Source: UBA1563 sp041667115
GTDB taxonomy: Bacteria > Bacteroidota > Ignavibacteria > Ignavibacteriales > Ignavibacteriaceae
Length of the DNA stretch: 64,000 bases
Reading direction: 5' to 3'
NCBI GenBank assembly: GCA_041667115.1
Contig: JBAYFO010000002.1
Coordinates: 62,001 to 126,000 of the forward strand
The position numbers and the translations under genes were made by a program. Positions 44,965 to 53,708 of this stretch are shown in pieces (the stretch's first letter is position 1; each line of letters begins with the position of its first letter). The notes beneath the pieces are model-generated. The model was not told the DNA's origin, made no database searches, and saw only the letters and a program-made list of their open reading frames with translations.

Positions 44965-45271
44965 TTAAAATCCGTTTATAATCTAATTGAAAGATAAAAA
45001 TAATTTGGGAGATTTTATCACTGAAAAAAATATCATGTGAACATTATTCAGAAATATTGTAAAATTTAAACTCTTCGTGTTCTTCTTCTCCCCTACGCCA
45101 TCTAAATTAATGCATCACGACAAGTTTTATCTTCTCGATTTAGAGGCTTTTTTTGAATAGAGAGTTGAATATTCAATAAATTCTCGGGGGATTTCAAAAA
45201 ATATTCGTTCTTTCAAATTTTATTTTTAGATGTTATATTCATTTTAACAATCTATTTTTATTTGAGAATTT
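44965..45271. other. Divergent intergenic region between peptidase and adenylation genes
   Basis: About 307 nt carrying the promoters for both directions. I see no gene. A perfect 12-bp palindrome (TTGAATATTCAA, 45165-45176) lies about 100 nt upstream of the adenylation gene and could bind a dimeric regulator; promoter elements could not be assigned confidently. Confidence 0.35.
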
Positions 45272-46789
45272 ATGCTTGAAAAGATAAAGTCGTCATACGA
45301 AAAGTTTCAGAACAGAAACGCTTTTTTTATTGACGGAAAAGGATACACGTACAAACAATTTGCTGAGATTACTTCCAAAATCCGGTTCGTTCTTGAAAAT
45401 AAAGATACCGCTTTCGAACAGGTAATCGGAGTAATCGAATCGAATGATTTTGAAACATATTGCTCAATTTATGCATGCCTTTTTGCAGGAAAAGCTTTTG
45501 TCCCGATTAATCCTGAAAATCCAGTAGATAGAAATTTAGATATTTTGCAGCAGACAGAAATAAAAACAGTTCTTTCTGCTCAATCAAACGACAAAATAAC
45601 CGATCTCTCAATTAAATCCGGGGTTAATATAATTTATGCGAAAGATTTACCAAACACTCAGATTAACCTTAGTATAAATGATAGTGCTGATTCTAAAATC
45701 GCTTACATTTTATTTACCTCCGGGAGTACCGGAGTGCCAAAAGGAGTACCGCTAACAAGAAAAAATCTTTTTTCATTTATTGAAGCTTTCTTTGCGCTCG
45801 GTTACAAAATTGATGAAAACGATCGCTTCCTCCAAATGTTCGATTTGACTTTTGATCTGTCATTAATGTGTTACATAGCTCCTCTTTGCATCGGCGCGTG
45901 TGTTTACACTGTCCCCTTCGAGGGAATTAAGTACACACATATTTATAATATTATGGAAGAGGAACAAATCACTTTCGCGCTGATGGTCCCTTCTATTCTC
46001 GCCTACTTAAAGCCCTATTTTGAAGAAATACGTCTCGAAAAAGTTAAGTACTCGTTATTCTGCGGCGAAGCTCTGTACGAAGATATTTCTAGAGAATGGC
46101 AAAAGTGTATTCCAAATGGATTAATTCAAAATGTTTATGGACCTACCGAAGCTACTATTTTTTGTTTAACTTATGATTTAAGCAAAGACAATAATAAAAT
46201 TAAAAGCGTTAACGGGATTGTTTGCATCGGAAAGCCTATGTTTAATATGGATGCCATTGTTGTTGATGAAAACTACAAATTGCTTCCTAAAGGTGAAAAA
46301 GGAGAATTGTGCTTAACTGGGAATCAACTAACTTATGGTTATTGGAAAAATCCACAAAAAAATCAAGAAGCTTTTTTTACGTTAGCCATCGATGGGATAG
46401 AAAAGACTTTTTATCGCACCGGCGATATTGCTTTTCAAGATGCTGAAAATGATTTTATGTTTAGCGGTAGAATAGACAATCAAGTAAAAATTCAAGGATT
46501 TAGAGTTGAATTAAGTGAAATAGAACATCATGCACGTGGATTTACAAAACAAAATCAAGTAGCTGCAATCGCTTACAAAAATAAAATCGGGAACCAACAA
46601 ATTCATCTTTTTGTTGAAGACTACAATGGAAAGATCAATGACTTTGAAAATTACTTGAAGTTAAAATTGCCCCAATATATGGTCCCTACATCAATATCAA
46701 GTATACAATTATTTCCATTAAATGTTAACGGAAAAGTTGATAGAAAAGCGCTTGCACAAATTTTTCGAAACGTAACGGAAAGCAGCTAG
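45272..46789 (+). CDS. DltA-like amino-acid adenylation enzyme 1
   Basis: The 505-residue ANL-family enzyme has the full adenylation core: A3 LFTSGSTGVPKGVPLTRKN, A5 NVYGPTEATIF, A7 YRTGDIAFQ, A8 GRIDNQVKIQGFRVELSEIE and the A10 catalytic Lys in NVNGKVDRKAL. The FDLTFD stretch holds the Asp that fixes the amino group of a bound amino acid, which favours an amino-acid substrate. It would load the acyl group onto a carrier protein; none is fused. Size matches DltA. It is about half identical by eye to the next gene, 238 nt downstream. It opens the plus-strand half of the Dlt-like cluster. Confidence 0.9.
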   Translation: MLEKIKSSYEKFQNRNAFFIDGKGYTYKQFAEITSKIRFVLENKDTAFEQVIGVIESNDFETYCSIYACLFAGKAFVPINPENPVDRNLDILQQTEIKTVLSAQSNDKITDLSIKSGVNIIYAKDLPNTQINLSINDSADSKIAYILFTSGSTGVPKGVPLTRKNLFSFIEAFFALGYKIDENDRFLQMFDLTFDLSLMCYIAPLCIGACVYTVPFEGIKYTHIYNIMEEEQITFALMVPSILAYLKPYFEEIRLEKVKYSLFCGEALYEDISREWQKCIPNGLIQNVYGPTEATIFCLTYDLSKDNNKIKSVNGIVCIGKPMFNMDAIVVDENYKLLPKGEKGELCLTGNQLTYGYWKNPQKNQEAFFTLAIDGIEKTFYRTGDIAFQDAENDFMFSGRIDNQVKIQGFRVELSEIEHHARGFTKQNQVAAIAYKNKIGNQQIHLFVEDYNGKINDFENYLKLKLPQYMVPTSISSIQLFPLNVNGKVDRKALAQIFRNVTESS

Positions 46790-47027
46790 TCCCGGGATTC
46801 ACTAGCAGATCTTTTTACGAAATGTTTAGTAAACTGAAGCCGGTTCTGTGATTGAAACAAGTTTTTGAATTCAACAAATCGAATCTACCGTGCTGGTTCA
46901 ATGTTTTATTGGTTAAGTTTATTTCTGTATTTACAACCTATCACGGTGTTTTTAAAAGAGAAAGAAACAAAACTACTTCTATTTGAAACTTATATAATAT
47001 CTTAATAAAAATTACTTGAGGAATTCA

Positions 47028-48542
47028 TTGCTGCTTAGAAAATTCAGCGAATCATTTCAAAAATATTCAAAACGAAACGCTTTTTGCATTGATAACACTT
47101 ATTATTCTTATGAGCAGTTAGCATTAGCCGTTTCTAAAATTAGGAAACAATTAGAAAAGGAACCTTACAGCACTCAAAACCTTGTCGGGTTAATTACATT
47201 TGAATCGCATGATTTTTATACCTATGCCGCAATCTATAGTTCCCTTTTTGCCGGTATTGGGTATGTCCCCATAAATCCGGAAAATCCATTAGAGCGAAAT
47301 AATGCTATAATTCAGCAAACCGGCCTAACTACTATTTTAGCTAGCAAGGTAGATGATAGTGTAAAAGAATTAGTTAAAGCGAACAATTTAGATGTAATTT
47401 TAACTTCGGAATTGCCTGAAACTGAAATCAATTATTCCTTCCCCACTATAAAGGAAGATGCGATTGCCTATATTTTATTTACTTCAGGAAGTACGGGAGT
47501 TCCTAAAGGTGTCCCCATTCTGCAGAAAAACATTTCAGCTTTTATAGATGCTTTTTTTGCCCTTGGGTACAAAATTGATGAAAACGACCGATTCGTCCAG
47601 ATGTTCGATTTAACTTTTGATTTTTCTGTAATCTGCTACATCGCCCCGCTGATTGTTGGTGCATGTATTTATCCAATCCCTTCGGGCGGAATAAAATATG
47701 CAAATGTCTACACAACTTTAGAAGAACACAAAATTACTTTTGCATGTATGGTTCCTGTAACGATATCATATCTACGTCCATTTTTTTCAGAAATTAATTT
47801 ACCCGAATTGAAGTACACGTTATTCTGCGGTGAAGCATTATATGATGATATTGCCAATGAATGGTTAGAATGTACTCCTTACGGAAAAATAATAAATGCA
47901 TATGGGCCAACCGAAGCTACCGTCTTCTGTTTAGTTTATGATTTCGATCCGGGGAAGGGGAAAACAAAATCTTTCAATGGAGTAATTTCAATTGGTAAAG
48001 AGATGAAAAAGATGAAAGCTGTTATTATTGATGAGAAAAAAAATCCGCTCCCAGCCAATGAGAAAGGGGAACTTTGTTTAAGCGGTCCACAAGTCACCCC
48101 TGGCTATGTTAATAATTCCGATAAAAACCATGAATCATTTTTCACAATCGCTACGGACAACGGCCAAGATGAAATTTTTTATCGAACGGGTGACCTTGGA
48201 ATGATTGACGAGGAGGGTGATTTTATGTATTGCGGAAGAATTGATTATCAAGTAAAAATACAAGGGTATAGAGTCGAGCTTGGAGAAATTGAACATCATG
48301 TACGTAATTTTACAAATTTGGTGAATGTTGCTGCTCTTCCGACTAAGAACCTATTCGGAACAACACAACTACACCTGTTTTTAGAAAATTATTCTGGAGA
48401 TTTTAAGGAACTTGAGAACTATTTAGCGGCAAAAGTCCCAATTTATATGGTTCCATCGTCAATGAGTTCGATACCACTTTTCCCATTGAATAGTAATGGA
48501 AAGATTGATCGTAATAAATTATATGAGTTATTAACTTTATAA
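47028..48542 (+). CDS. DltA-like amino-acid adenylation enzyme 2
   Basis: I place the start at TTG 47028 (504 residues) because GAGG lies 6 nt upstream (47018-47021); an in-frame TTG at 47016 has no spacing for a ribosome site. The motif set is as in its paralogue: LFTSGSTGVPKGVPILQKN, NAYGPTEATVF, YRTGDLGMI, GRIDYQVKIQGYRVELGEIE and NSNGKIDRNKL with the A10 Lys. The Asp region reads FDLTFDFSV. It is a recent-looking duplicate of the 45272-46789 gene, with differing substrate-pocket residues (DLSLM versus DFSVI), so the two may activate different amino acids or form a pair. No operator was seen. Confidence 0.9.
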   Translation: MLLRKFSESFQKYSKRNAFCIDNTYYSYEQLALAVSKIRKQLEKEPYSTQNLVGLITFESHDFYTYAAIYSSLFAGIGYVPINPENPLERNNAIIQQTGLTTILASKVDDSVKELVKANNLDVILTSELPETEINYSFPTIKEDAIAYILFTSGSTGVPKGVPILQKNISAFIDAFFALGYKIDENDRFVQMFDLTFDFSVICYIAPLIVGACIYPIPSGGIKYANVYTTLEEHKITFACMVPVTISYLRPFFSEINLPELKYTLFCGEALYDDIANEWLECTPYGKIINAYGPTEATVFCLVYDFDPGKGKTKSFNGVISIGKEMKKMKAVIIDEKKNPLPANEKGELCLSGPQVTPGYVNNSDKNHESFFTIATDNGQDEIFYRTGDLGMIDEEGDFMYCGRIDYQVKIQGYRVELGEIEHHVRNFTNLVNVAALPTKNLFGTTQLHLFLENYSGDFKELENYLAAKVPIYMVPSSMSSIPLFPLNSNGKIDRNKLYELLTL

Positions 48543-48673
48543 CGTTAGCAGATATCTAGCATTTAATGAAAAATTAATAATGAAATTCTGTACTTTTAAA
48601 ATTTTACAAATGCTAATAAAAACTAGAAGACTACATTTTAGCTATAACATCAGAAATAGGAATAGACATTATA

Positions 48674-49336
48674 ATGAATAATTTAATCACAATAGAAAAA
48701 GCCACCGAAGCTGATATTGATTTTATAATAGAATCAATAATCGAAGCAGATAGATGCAATACTGATCGTATTAGTTATTGCAATATTTTTAATTTATCTT
48801 TATCTGAATTCAAAGATATTTTAAAAAATATTTTATTGGAAGATATAGGGGGACATGAATTTTGTTTATCAGCCTTTTTAATAGCAAAAGTTGATGGTTT
48901 AAATGCCGGGGCATGTTGTTCCTGGATCGAAGCAATAGATGGAACCCCAAGCTTTTTAATTAAGTACAGCTTATTATCGCAATATTTGGATGAAGCTAAG
49001 ATTGAATACTCAAAAAACATTGCACCACTTATAAAAGGGTTTCATGTTGAGAGAGAGAAGTTTGTGTTACAAATTGAATCGGTTTATGTTCATCCAAATT
49101 TTAGAGGGTTGGGAATAAGCAGCAAAATTATCAGCGAACATTTCAGACAAAAGAAGCTACAATCTCCAGATTTAGAAAAATCTCAATTGATTGTTACATA
49201 TAATAATGATAGGGCATTAAACGTATACGAAAAATTAGGTTTTGCTGTTATAAGAAAGTTCAAAGTTGATAATGAGATGATATTATCGATCCTTCCTTCC
49301 GACTGTTTGGTGTTAATGGAGAAGAGCCTAAAATGA
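48674..49336 (+). CDS. GNAT acyltransferase 1 of the Dlt-like cluster
   Basis: The 220-residue protein has the GNAT acyl-CoA-binding signature (QIESVYVHPNFRGLGISSKI) and a C-terminal NDRALNVYEKLGFAVIRKF. The N-terminal half (ATEADIDFIIESIIEADRCN) is shared only with the next gene. No signal peptide. It lies 131 nt after the second adenylation gene, with the next GNAT 26 nt downstream. An acyl transfer to an amino acid, an ACP-bound intermediate or a sugar would suit the cluster, but the acceptor is unknown. Confidence 0.85.
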   Translation: MNNLITIEKATEADIDFIIESIIEADRCNTDRISYCNIFNLSLSEFKDILKNILLEDIGGHEFCLSAFLIAKVDGLNAGACCSWIEAIDGTPSFLIKYSLLSQYLDEAKIEYSKNIAPLIKGFHVEREKFVLQIESVYVHPNFRGLGISSKIISEHFRQKKLQSPDLEKSQLIVTYNNDRALNVYEKLGFAVIRKFKVDNEMILSILPSDCLVLMEKSLK

Positions 49337-49362
49337 TTCTTATAATCTAAATCAAGAATAAA

Positions 49363-50061
49363 ATGGAAAATTTTATCTTAAGCGATCTAGTCGTCCGTAA
49401 TGCTATCCCTCATGATATCGATTTTATTATCGAAACAATTATTGAAGCAGACAAAAGTGGCACTTCAATCAGTAGTACTTGTAATATTTTAAATATTCTC
49501 GAAAAAGAGTATCGAACAATTTTAAGAGATATACTCACGGAAAACGTAGAAGGACAAGAATTCAGCTTATCTGGTTTTCTCGTTGCGGAATTGCATAAAG
49601 AACCTATTGGAGCTCTCGGCTCCTGGGTGGAAGGAGCAATTGGAGTTTCAAGTTATTTGTTATACAGCAACATCTTACTTCATTATATGGACCGAGAAAA
49701 GATTCCTTTTATTTTAGCAAATTTTAAAATTACAAAAGAGCTAAGTTTTAGACGAGAAGACGGTTCTCTCCAATTTGAATACGGATATGTCAAAAAAGAA
49801 TTTAGGAGAAGTGGCGTTTATACTAGAATAATGATTGAGAGTTTAAAAAAACATTATTTTCTCAATAATACGATACCAAAAGTACAAGGCATTTGTTTCA
49901 AAGCTAATTACCCATCTTTGAATGCAGCAAAAAAACTTGGTTTTAAAGAAATTGAATCCAAGAAATCCCAAAATGAGGAATTAAAAAAAATATTCCCTTA
50001 CAACGAGAGAGTTTTATTAGAGATGGATAACCATACGATTAATGAAGTTGTAAACCTTTAA
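49363..50061 (+). CDS. GNAT acyltransferase 2 of the Dlt-like cluster
   Basis: The 232-residue paralogue of the preceding gene: AIPHDIDFIIETIIEADKSG aligns with its neighbour, and the acyl-CoA site reads QFEYGYVKKEFRRSGVYTRI with a late LNAAKKLGFKEIE. It appears to be a tandem duplicate that has drifted. It ends 1 nt before the stop of the opposite-strand VOC gene, so the two halves of the cluster converge here with no room for separate terminators. Function as above, unproven. Confidence 0.83.
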   Translation: MENFILSDLVVRNAIPHDIDFIIETIIEADKSGTSISSTCNILNILEKEYRTILRDILTENVEGQEFSLSGFLVAELHKEPIGALGSWVEGAIGVSSYLLYSNILLHYMDREKIPFILANFKITKELSFRREDGSLQFEYGYVKKEFRRSGVYTRIMIESLKKHYFLNNTIPKVQGICFKANYPSLNAAKKLGFKEIESKKSQNEELKKIFPYNERVLLEMDNHTINEVVNL

Positions 50062-50062
50062 A

Positions 50063-50473
50063 CTATACTTCAACCAATTCAAATAAACCAAAGTTTATAT
50101 TATACAGCCATGCGATTTTTCTGTCGTTAAAAGCTACTGCACTCACCGGTTTTGCAATACAATGAAATCCCTTCTTTCTTGCATGTACAATTGCATTCTC
50201 GATATTTTTAACACGAAAGCATAAATGGTAAAAAGATTGTCCCTTTTCTAAAATCCCTTTGATAGGCGAATCATCACCGGCGGGCTCCACTAACTCCATC
50301 TCAATTCCATTCACCATAATAAAAGCGACATTCACTCTTTGTATCGGGTCGCAAATTTTTGTTATAGTTTTATCTATTCTTTCAATTGATTTCACTGCCA
50401 TCCCTATATGTTCGAACTCCGCGTCACTACCAAAAAAATCGAATAATGTTTTATTAGTCATTGTTTCATCCAT
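50063..50473 (-). CDS. VOC-fold protein, methylmalonyl-CoA epimerase-like
   Basis: The 136-residue protein has one VOC domain with the metal-ligand pattern of methylmalonyl-CoA epimerase: His in FEHIGMAVK, Glu in GIEMELVEP, His in YHLCFRVKN and Glu in LFELVEV. It could epimerise or isomerise a 2-substituted acyl thioester, consistent with the ACP-bound chemistry of its operon. It is the last gene of the minus-strand half, 6 nt after the FkbH gene. The substrate is not known. Confidence 0.82.
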   Translation of the reverse strand: MDETMTNKTLFDFFGSDAEFEHIGMAVKSIERIDKTITKICDPIQRVNVAFIMVNGIEMELVEPAGDDSPIKGILEKGQSFYHLCFRVKNIENAIVHARKKGFHCIAKPVSAVAFNDRKIAWLYNINFGLFELVEV

Positions 50474-50479
50474 AAGATT

Positions 50480-52165
50480 TTAAGCATTATTTATTATTTC
50501 AATTTGGGGGATATCGGGAAAAACATTTGAGAAATCCCAAAGAAAAGAATTTTGTTCTTCGTTAAAAATGAACCCGGATTTATGTTTCCAAAAATCGAAA
50601 CAGGGCTTATTCTTGTTAGTCGGAACATATTCAGCGATTAATTTTTTAATGCCTCTTGATATACAAAATTGAATAACAATCCTTACCATTGTCTCTTCAA
50701 TTTTTCTCCCCATCACCCTACAGCTTAAAAGAAAGTCTACTATTTGAGTTGTATCATCTTTAATATGAATGCTGATAATACCCGTCAAACCGGAATCGCT
50801 AAATTTATCTGAAACTCGAAACGTCCAAAGCTCATGTTCTTCTTGCTCAGCCCACAAGGACAATTCAGCTTCACTCAATCTCCTTGTTGTTAAATTCATT
50901 TGATTAGTTTTATTTAAAAGTTGGGCAGCCCTTTGGATGTTTGCTTTAGAAAGTTTCTCAATGGTAACAACAGTTTTTAGAGACACCAGCCAATCGTCAA
51001 TCGAGTTTAACGACAACTTTAACTTGCTTCTCTCACTTTCCGCCTGATAAAGTTCAGTCCTGTTAAGATCTTCATTGGTTATTGCGGCGATGTCAAAACA
51101 GTTTAGCTGATACAGGGCTTTAACGTATTGCATACTGTCTTTAGGCCACTCCGGAACAAAAATATCAGGAATTGATTCTCTTACTCTCGCACGTTCCACC
51201 GGATTATCATCAATAAAAACAACAGATTGGGCGCCCAGATTTACTTTCCGTAAAAGATTCAGAATGTTTTTTGATTTATCATCCCAATTAATTTCCCATC
51301 CGATAAAATCCTCTTTTTTTAAAATCATTTCCGGGTGCTTTGTTATTGCTTCCAACGCTGTAACTTCTTCATTCTTGCTAACAATTGCAAGTAAAATTCC
51401 TCTGTTCTTTAAAGCTTTTAAAGCGGTCTGAAATTCAACAAAAGATTCCCCGGCAAAATCATGTCCACCCAATTTTAAATTTTCCCAACCAACATCTCCA
51501 ACAATACCGCCCCATAGTGTATCGTCTAAATCCAGAATAATCAATTTCTTGGAATTCCCGGTCACCGTTTTCAAAGCTGATTTTAAATCTTTCATTGCTT
51601 CTTTAAAAACTACATTAACAAAAGGTGTTTTGCTCAGATACCATAATTTAGAACTGAAAGCTTCTTCACCAGCAGATTCAATCCATTTTTGTGAGTTGAG
51701 CAAAAAAATATTTTTCTTGTCAGAAAATCGATCGGCTAAATGGAGATTCATCCGCATGAGACAGTTTGATATCCCATAATCATTACGCAAATCGAGAAGT
51801 CCCATTCCCTTGTAATAAGCCGGCAATACCCATGAAGCAATAAATAAGTATTTTACGAAAGAAGAATATTTTTTAACTGCATCGGCAAATACATCTACCT
51901 CTTCTAAGATAGTATTAAAAGAAGCCATTTGTCCGTTCATTAACTTACTAAACGATTCAAAGTTGGCATGTGGTTGAGTCCAGATGAAACCGAAATCATG
52001 TTTTGTTTCGTTTTTCGTCCCAAGTAAAATGTTTGTCACCTGACCAAACGGGGCGAGCTCGGTTTCAATCAAAGGGAACTCGACGTCGTTGTCTATATAA
52101 TTCGTAAAGTTTTGTAAATTGAAATTTGAAATGAAAATACCGGAAAATTCTTTTTTATTTTGCAT
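50480..52165 (-). CDS. FkbH-like HAD-IIIC protein with C-terminal GNAT-like domain
   Basis: The 561-residue protein has an N-terminal SGNH-like or linker part (about 1-185), a HAD domain about 185-355 (LIILDLDDTLWGGIVGDVGW with the catalytic Asp pair, then IVSKN and VFIDDNPVERARVRE) and a GNAT-like C-terminal domain (about 390-550). This matches FkbH, which turns 1,3-bisphosphoglycerate into glyceryl-ACP in polyketide and surface-sugar pathways. The operon has three carrier proteins that could accept it. It is the clearest hint that an oxygenated acyl group, such as glyceryl or a derivative, is made here. It lies 13 nt after the GNAT-like gene. Confidence 0.9.
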   Translation of the reverse strand: MQNKKEFSGIFISNFNLQNFTNYIDNDVEFPLIETELAPFGQVTNILLGTKNETKHDFGFIWTQPHANFESFSKLMNGQMASFNTILEEVDVFADAVKKYSSFVKYLFIASWVLPAYYKGMGLLDLRNDYGISNCLMRMNLHLADRFSDKKNIFLLNSQKWIESAGEEAFSSKLWYLSKTPFVNVVFKEAMKDLKSALKTVTGNSKKLIILDLDDTLWGGIVGDVGWENLKLGGHDFAGESFVEFQTALKALKNRGILLAIVSKNEEVTALEAITKHPEMILKKEDFIGWEINWDDKSKNILNLLRKVNLGAQSVVFIDDNPVERARVRESIPDIFVPEWPKDSMQYVKALYQLNCFDIAAITNEDLNRTELYQAESERSKLKLSLNSIDDWLVSLKTVVTIEKLSKANIQRAAQLLNKTNQMNLTTRRLSEAELSLWAEQEEHELWTFRVSDKFSDSGLTGIISIHIKDDTTQIVDFLLSCRVMGRKIEETMVRIVIQFCISRGIKKLIAEYVPTNKNKPCFDFWKHKSGFIFNEEQNSFLWDFSNVFPDIPQIEIINNA

Positions 52166-52178
52166 ATAAAGAAAATGA

Positions 52179-52643
52179 TTAATAAAATGAGAAATTTGTT
52201 CGCAAAGAGATTTTAAAACTTGTGTAAGGAAGAGTAAGTGTCTTAATACTTTTTAATGCTAAAGAGATTTTTCTAACTTCATCAATCAGGCGGGCTGCTA
52301 TGGTTTCTTCTTTAAATTCTCCTCTGGATGAACAATTCTCGTCAACTGCAATATGCATGATCTTTATATTGGTCGGGAGATCACTGTAAAAAATGATAAC
52401 GCCTAAGAGATGTGCATCCTCATCTTCATCATCAAGAGCGTAAAGTACTTGAAATGAAGTTACTTTGTCAAATGTAAAATAGACATAATTTCCATCCAAG
52501 ATCAAACGAGGAATTCCGAATACTTCTACTGCTTCATCAATTTTTTTTAGATGATTTTTTTGATTTATGTTGAAATAGAAAATTCGTTCTAATTCACTTT
52601 TATATTTTAACGGCAACTTTGATTTAAAATAAATTGATTGCAT
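52179..52643 (-). CDS. GNAT-like protein of the acyl cluster
   Basis: The 154-residue protein resembles the GNAT fold (FDKVTSFQVLYALDDEDEDA then HLLGVIIFYSDLP, and HIAVDENCSSRGEFKEETIA), but the acyl-CoA loop is poorly conserved. The start is ambiguous: I use ATG 52643, four nt past the carrier protein's stop; in-frame ATG 52661 and TTG 52667 would overlap the carrier gene. It is flanked by an ACP gene and the FkbH gene and is probably an ACP-linked acyltransferase. Moderate confidence. Confidence 0.6.
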   Translation of the reverse strand: MQSIYFKSKLPLKYKSELERIFYFNINQKNHLKKIDEAVEVFGIPRLILDGNYVYFTFDKVTSFQVLYALDDEDEDAHLLGVIIFYSDLPTNIKIMHIAVDENCSSRGEFKEETIAARLIDEVRKISLALKSIKTLTLPYTSFKISLRTNFSFY

Positions 52644-52647
52644 ACTT

Positions 52648-52947
52648 CTATTGCTTTTCATCCTCAAGCAAATCGTTTATATAATACGCCAACGAACCAA
52701 TCGTTCTAAAAGGAGAATTCTCTTCAGGCAACGAAGCTCCGTCAGTTAACATCAAACTTTTCCCAAATTTGTCTTCGACTTCCGATTCCGCTAATACGAT
52801 TAGATTCACTAGTCCCAAAGAATCCAATACTCCATGTTTTCCAAACAAAGGAGCCTGCTTCCCTTTTTCGATTTCAATTTTATTTTTTAATTGTTCGTTT
52901 AATTCGTTACAAACTTTTAGGAGTATAGCGATAATTTCATCTCTCAT
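52648..52947 (-). CDS. Acyl carrier protein A
   Basis: The 99-residue protein has the phosphopantetheine Ser43 in LDSLGLVNLI, with the typical helix II and C-terminal helices (TDGASLPEENSPFRTIGSLA). It is longer than housekeeping ACP because of an N-terminal helix (ELNEQLKNKIEIEKG). It needs a PPTase, not present here. It sits between the SDR (11 nt) and the GNAT-like gene, so it likely carries the intermediate for FkbH or KAS III. One of three carrier proteins in the cluster. Confidence 0.87.
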   Translation of the reverse strand: MRDEIIAILLKVCNELNEQLKNKIEIEKGKQAPLFGKHGVLDSLGLVNLIVLAESEVEDKFGKSLMLTDGASLPEENSPFRTIGSLAYYINDLLEDEKQ

Positions 52948-52958
52948 AATTTTCTTTC

Positions 52959-53708
52959 TTAATTAATTGAATACCCACCGTCAATAACATAATTTGAACC
53001 GGTAACCCATTTACTTTTGTCACTTAATAAAAACATAGTCAAGTTGGAAATATCTTCAACAGTACCTATTCCTAATGGATGCTTTTTGATAACCGCTTCA
53101 ATTCCGTTAGGATAAAAATTCGCCAAGGTATCTGTCAGTTCTGTTTGTACTACTCCCGGCGAAATAGAATTAATCCTAATTTTACTTGACGCTAATTCGA
53201 GCGCCATACATTTAACAGCACTAATTAATGCTCCCTTTGATGCGGAATAGGCGGTAAATCCTATCTCCCCTTTCAATGCCGCAACAGATGCTATCATCAC
53301 AATCGATCCCCCTTCATTTGAATTCTTTTTAGACGAAACCAATCGCGCTAATTCAATACCTGCGTGTAAATTTATTTTCATAATTTTGTCAAATACGGTC
53401 CAATTGAAAGCCCGTAGTGGTGTAAATTTATTAATTCCGGCGGAATGGACACACCCATCAACTTTGCCACTTTCCACAAATTTCTCCACGACTACTCTAA
53501 GTTGAGCAAAGTCTGTTACGTCCAAAACTTCAATTTCTATTTTGTCCGGAAAAAATTTCTTAAGTGATTCAAGCTTTTCGCTGTTTTGCCCTAACGCTAG
53601 AACAGTTGCACCTAACCTAGCTAAATCAGTTGAAATCTTATACCCTATCCCGGAACTAGCACCGGTTATGATAAACCGTTTTCCTTCAAATTCTTTTAGA
53701 GTGTTCAT
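52959..53708 (-). CDS. Short-chain dehydrogenase/reductase (FabG-like)
   Basis: The 249-residue SDR has the NAD(P) motif TGASSGIG (about residue 15-22), the CVHSAGINK segment, and the catalytic YSASKGA (YxxxK) with an upstream Ser. It reduces a keto group or oxidises an alcohol; FabG-like reduction of the 3-keto product of the adjacent KAS III is the simplest reading. It overlaps the KAS III gene by 4 nt, so translation is coupled. The cofactor preference is not clear by eye. Confidence 0.93.
   Translation of the reverse strand: MNTLKEFEGKRFIITGASSGIGYKISTDLARLGATVLALGQNSEKLESLKKFFPDKIEIEVLDVTDFAQLRVVVEKFVESGKVDGCVHSAGINKFTPLRAFNWTVFDKIMKINLHAGIELARLVSSKKNSNEGGSIVMIASVAALKGEIGFTAYSASKGALISAVKCMALELASSKIRINSISPGVVQTELTDTLANFYPNGIEAVIKKHPLGIGTVEDISNLTMFLLSDKSKWVTGSNYVIDGGYSIN

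Noticed and set aside
45272..48542. A nonribosomal peptide synthetase
   Set aside because: The adenylation enzymes are free-standing, with no condensation, thiolation or thioesterase domains, and sit with MBOAT and SGNH genes.
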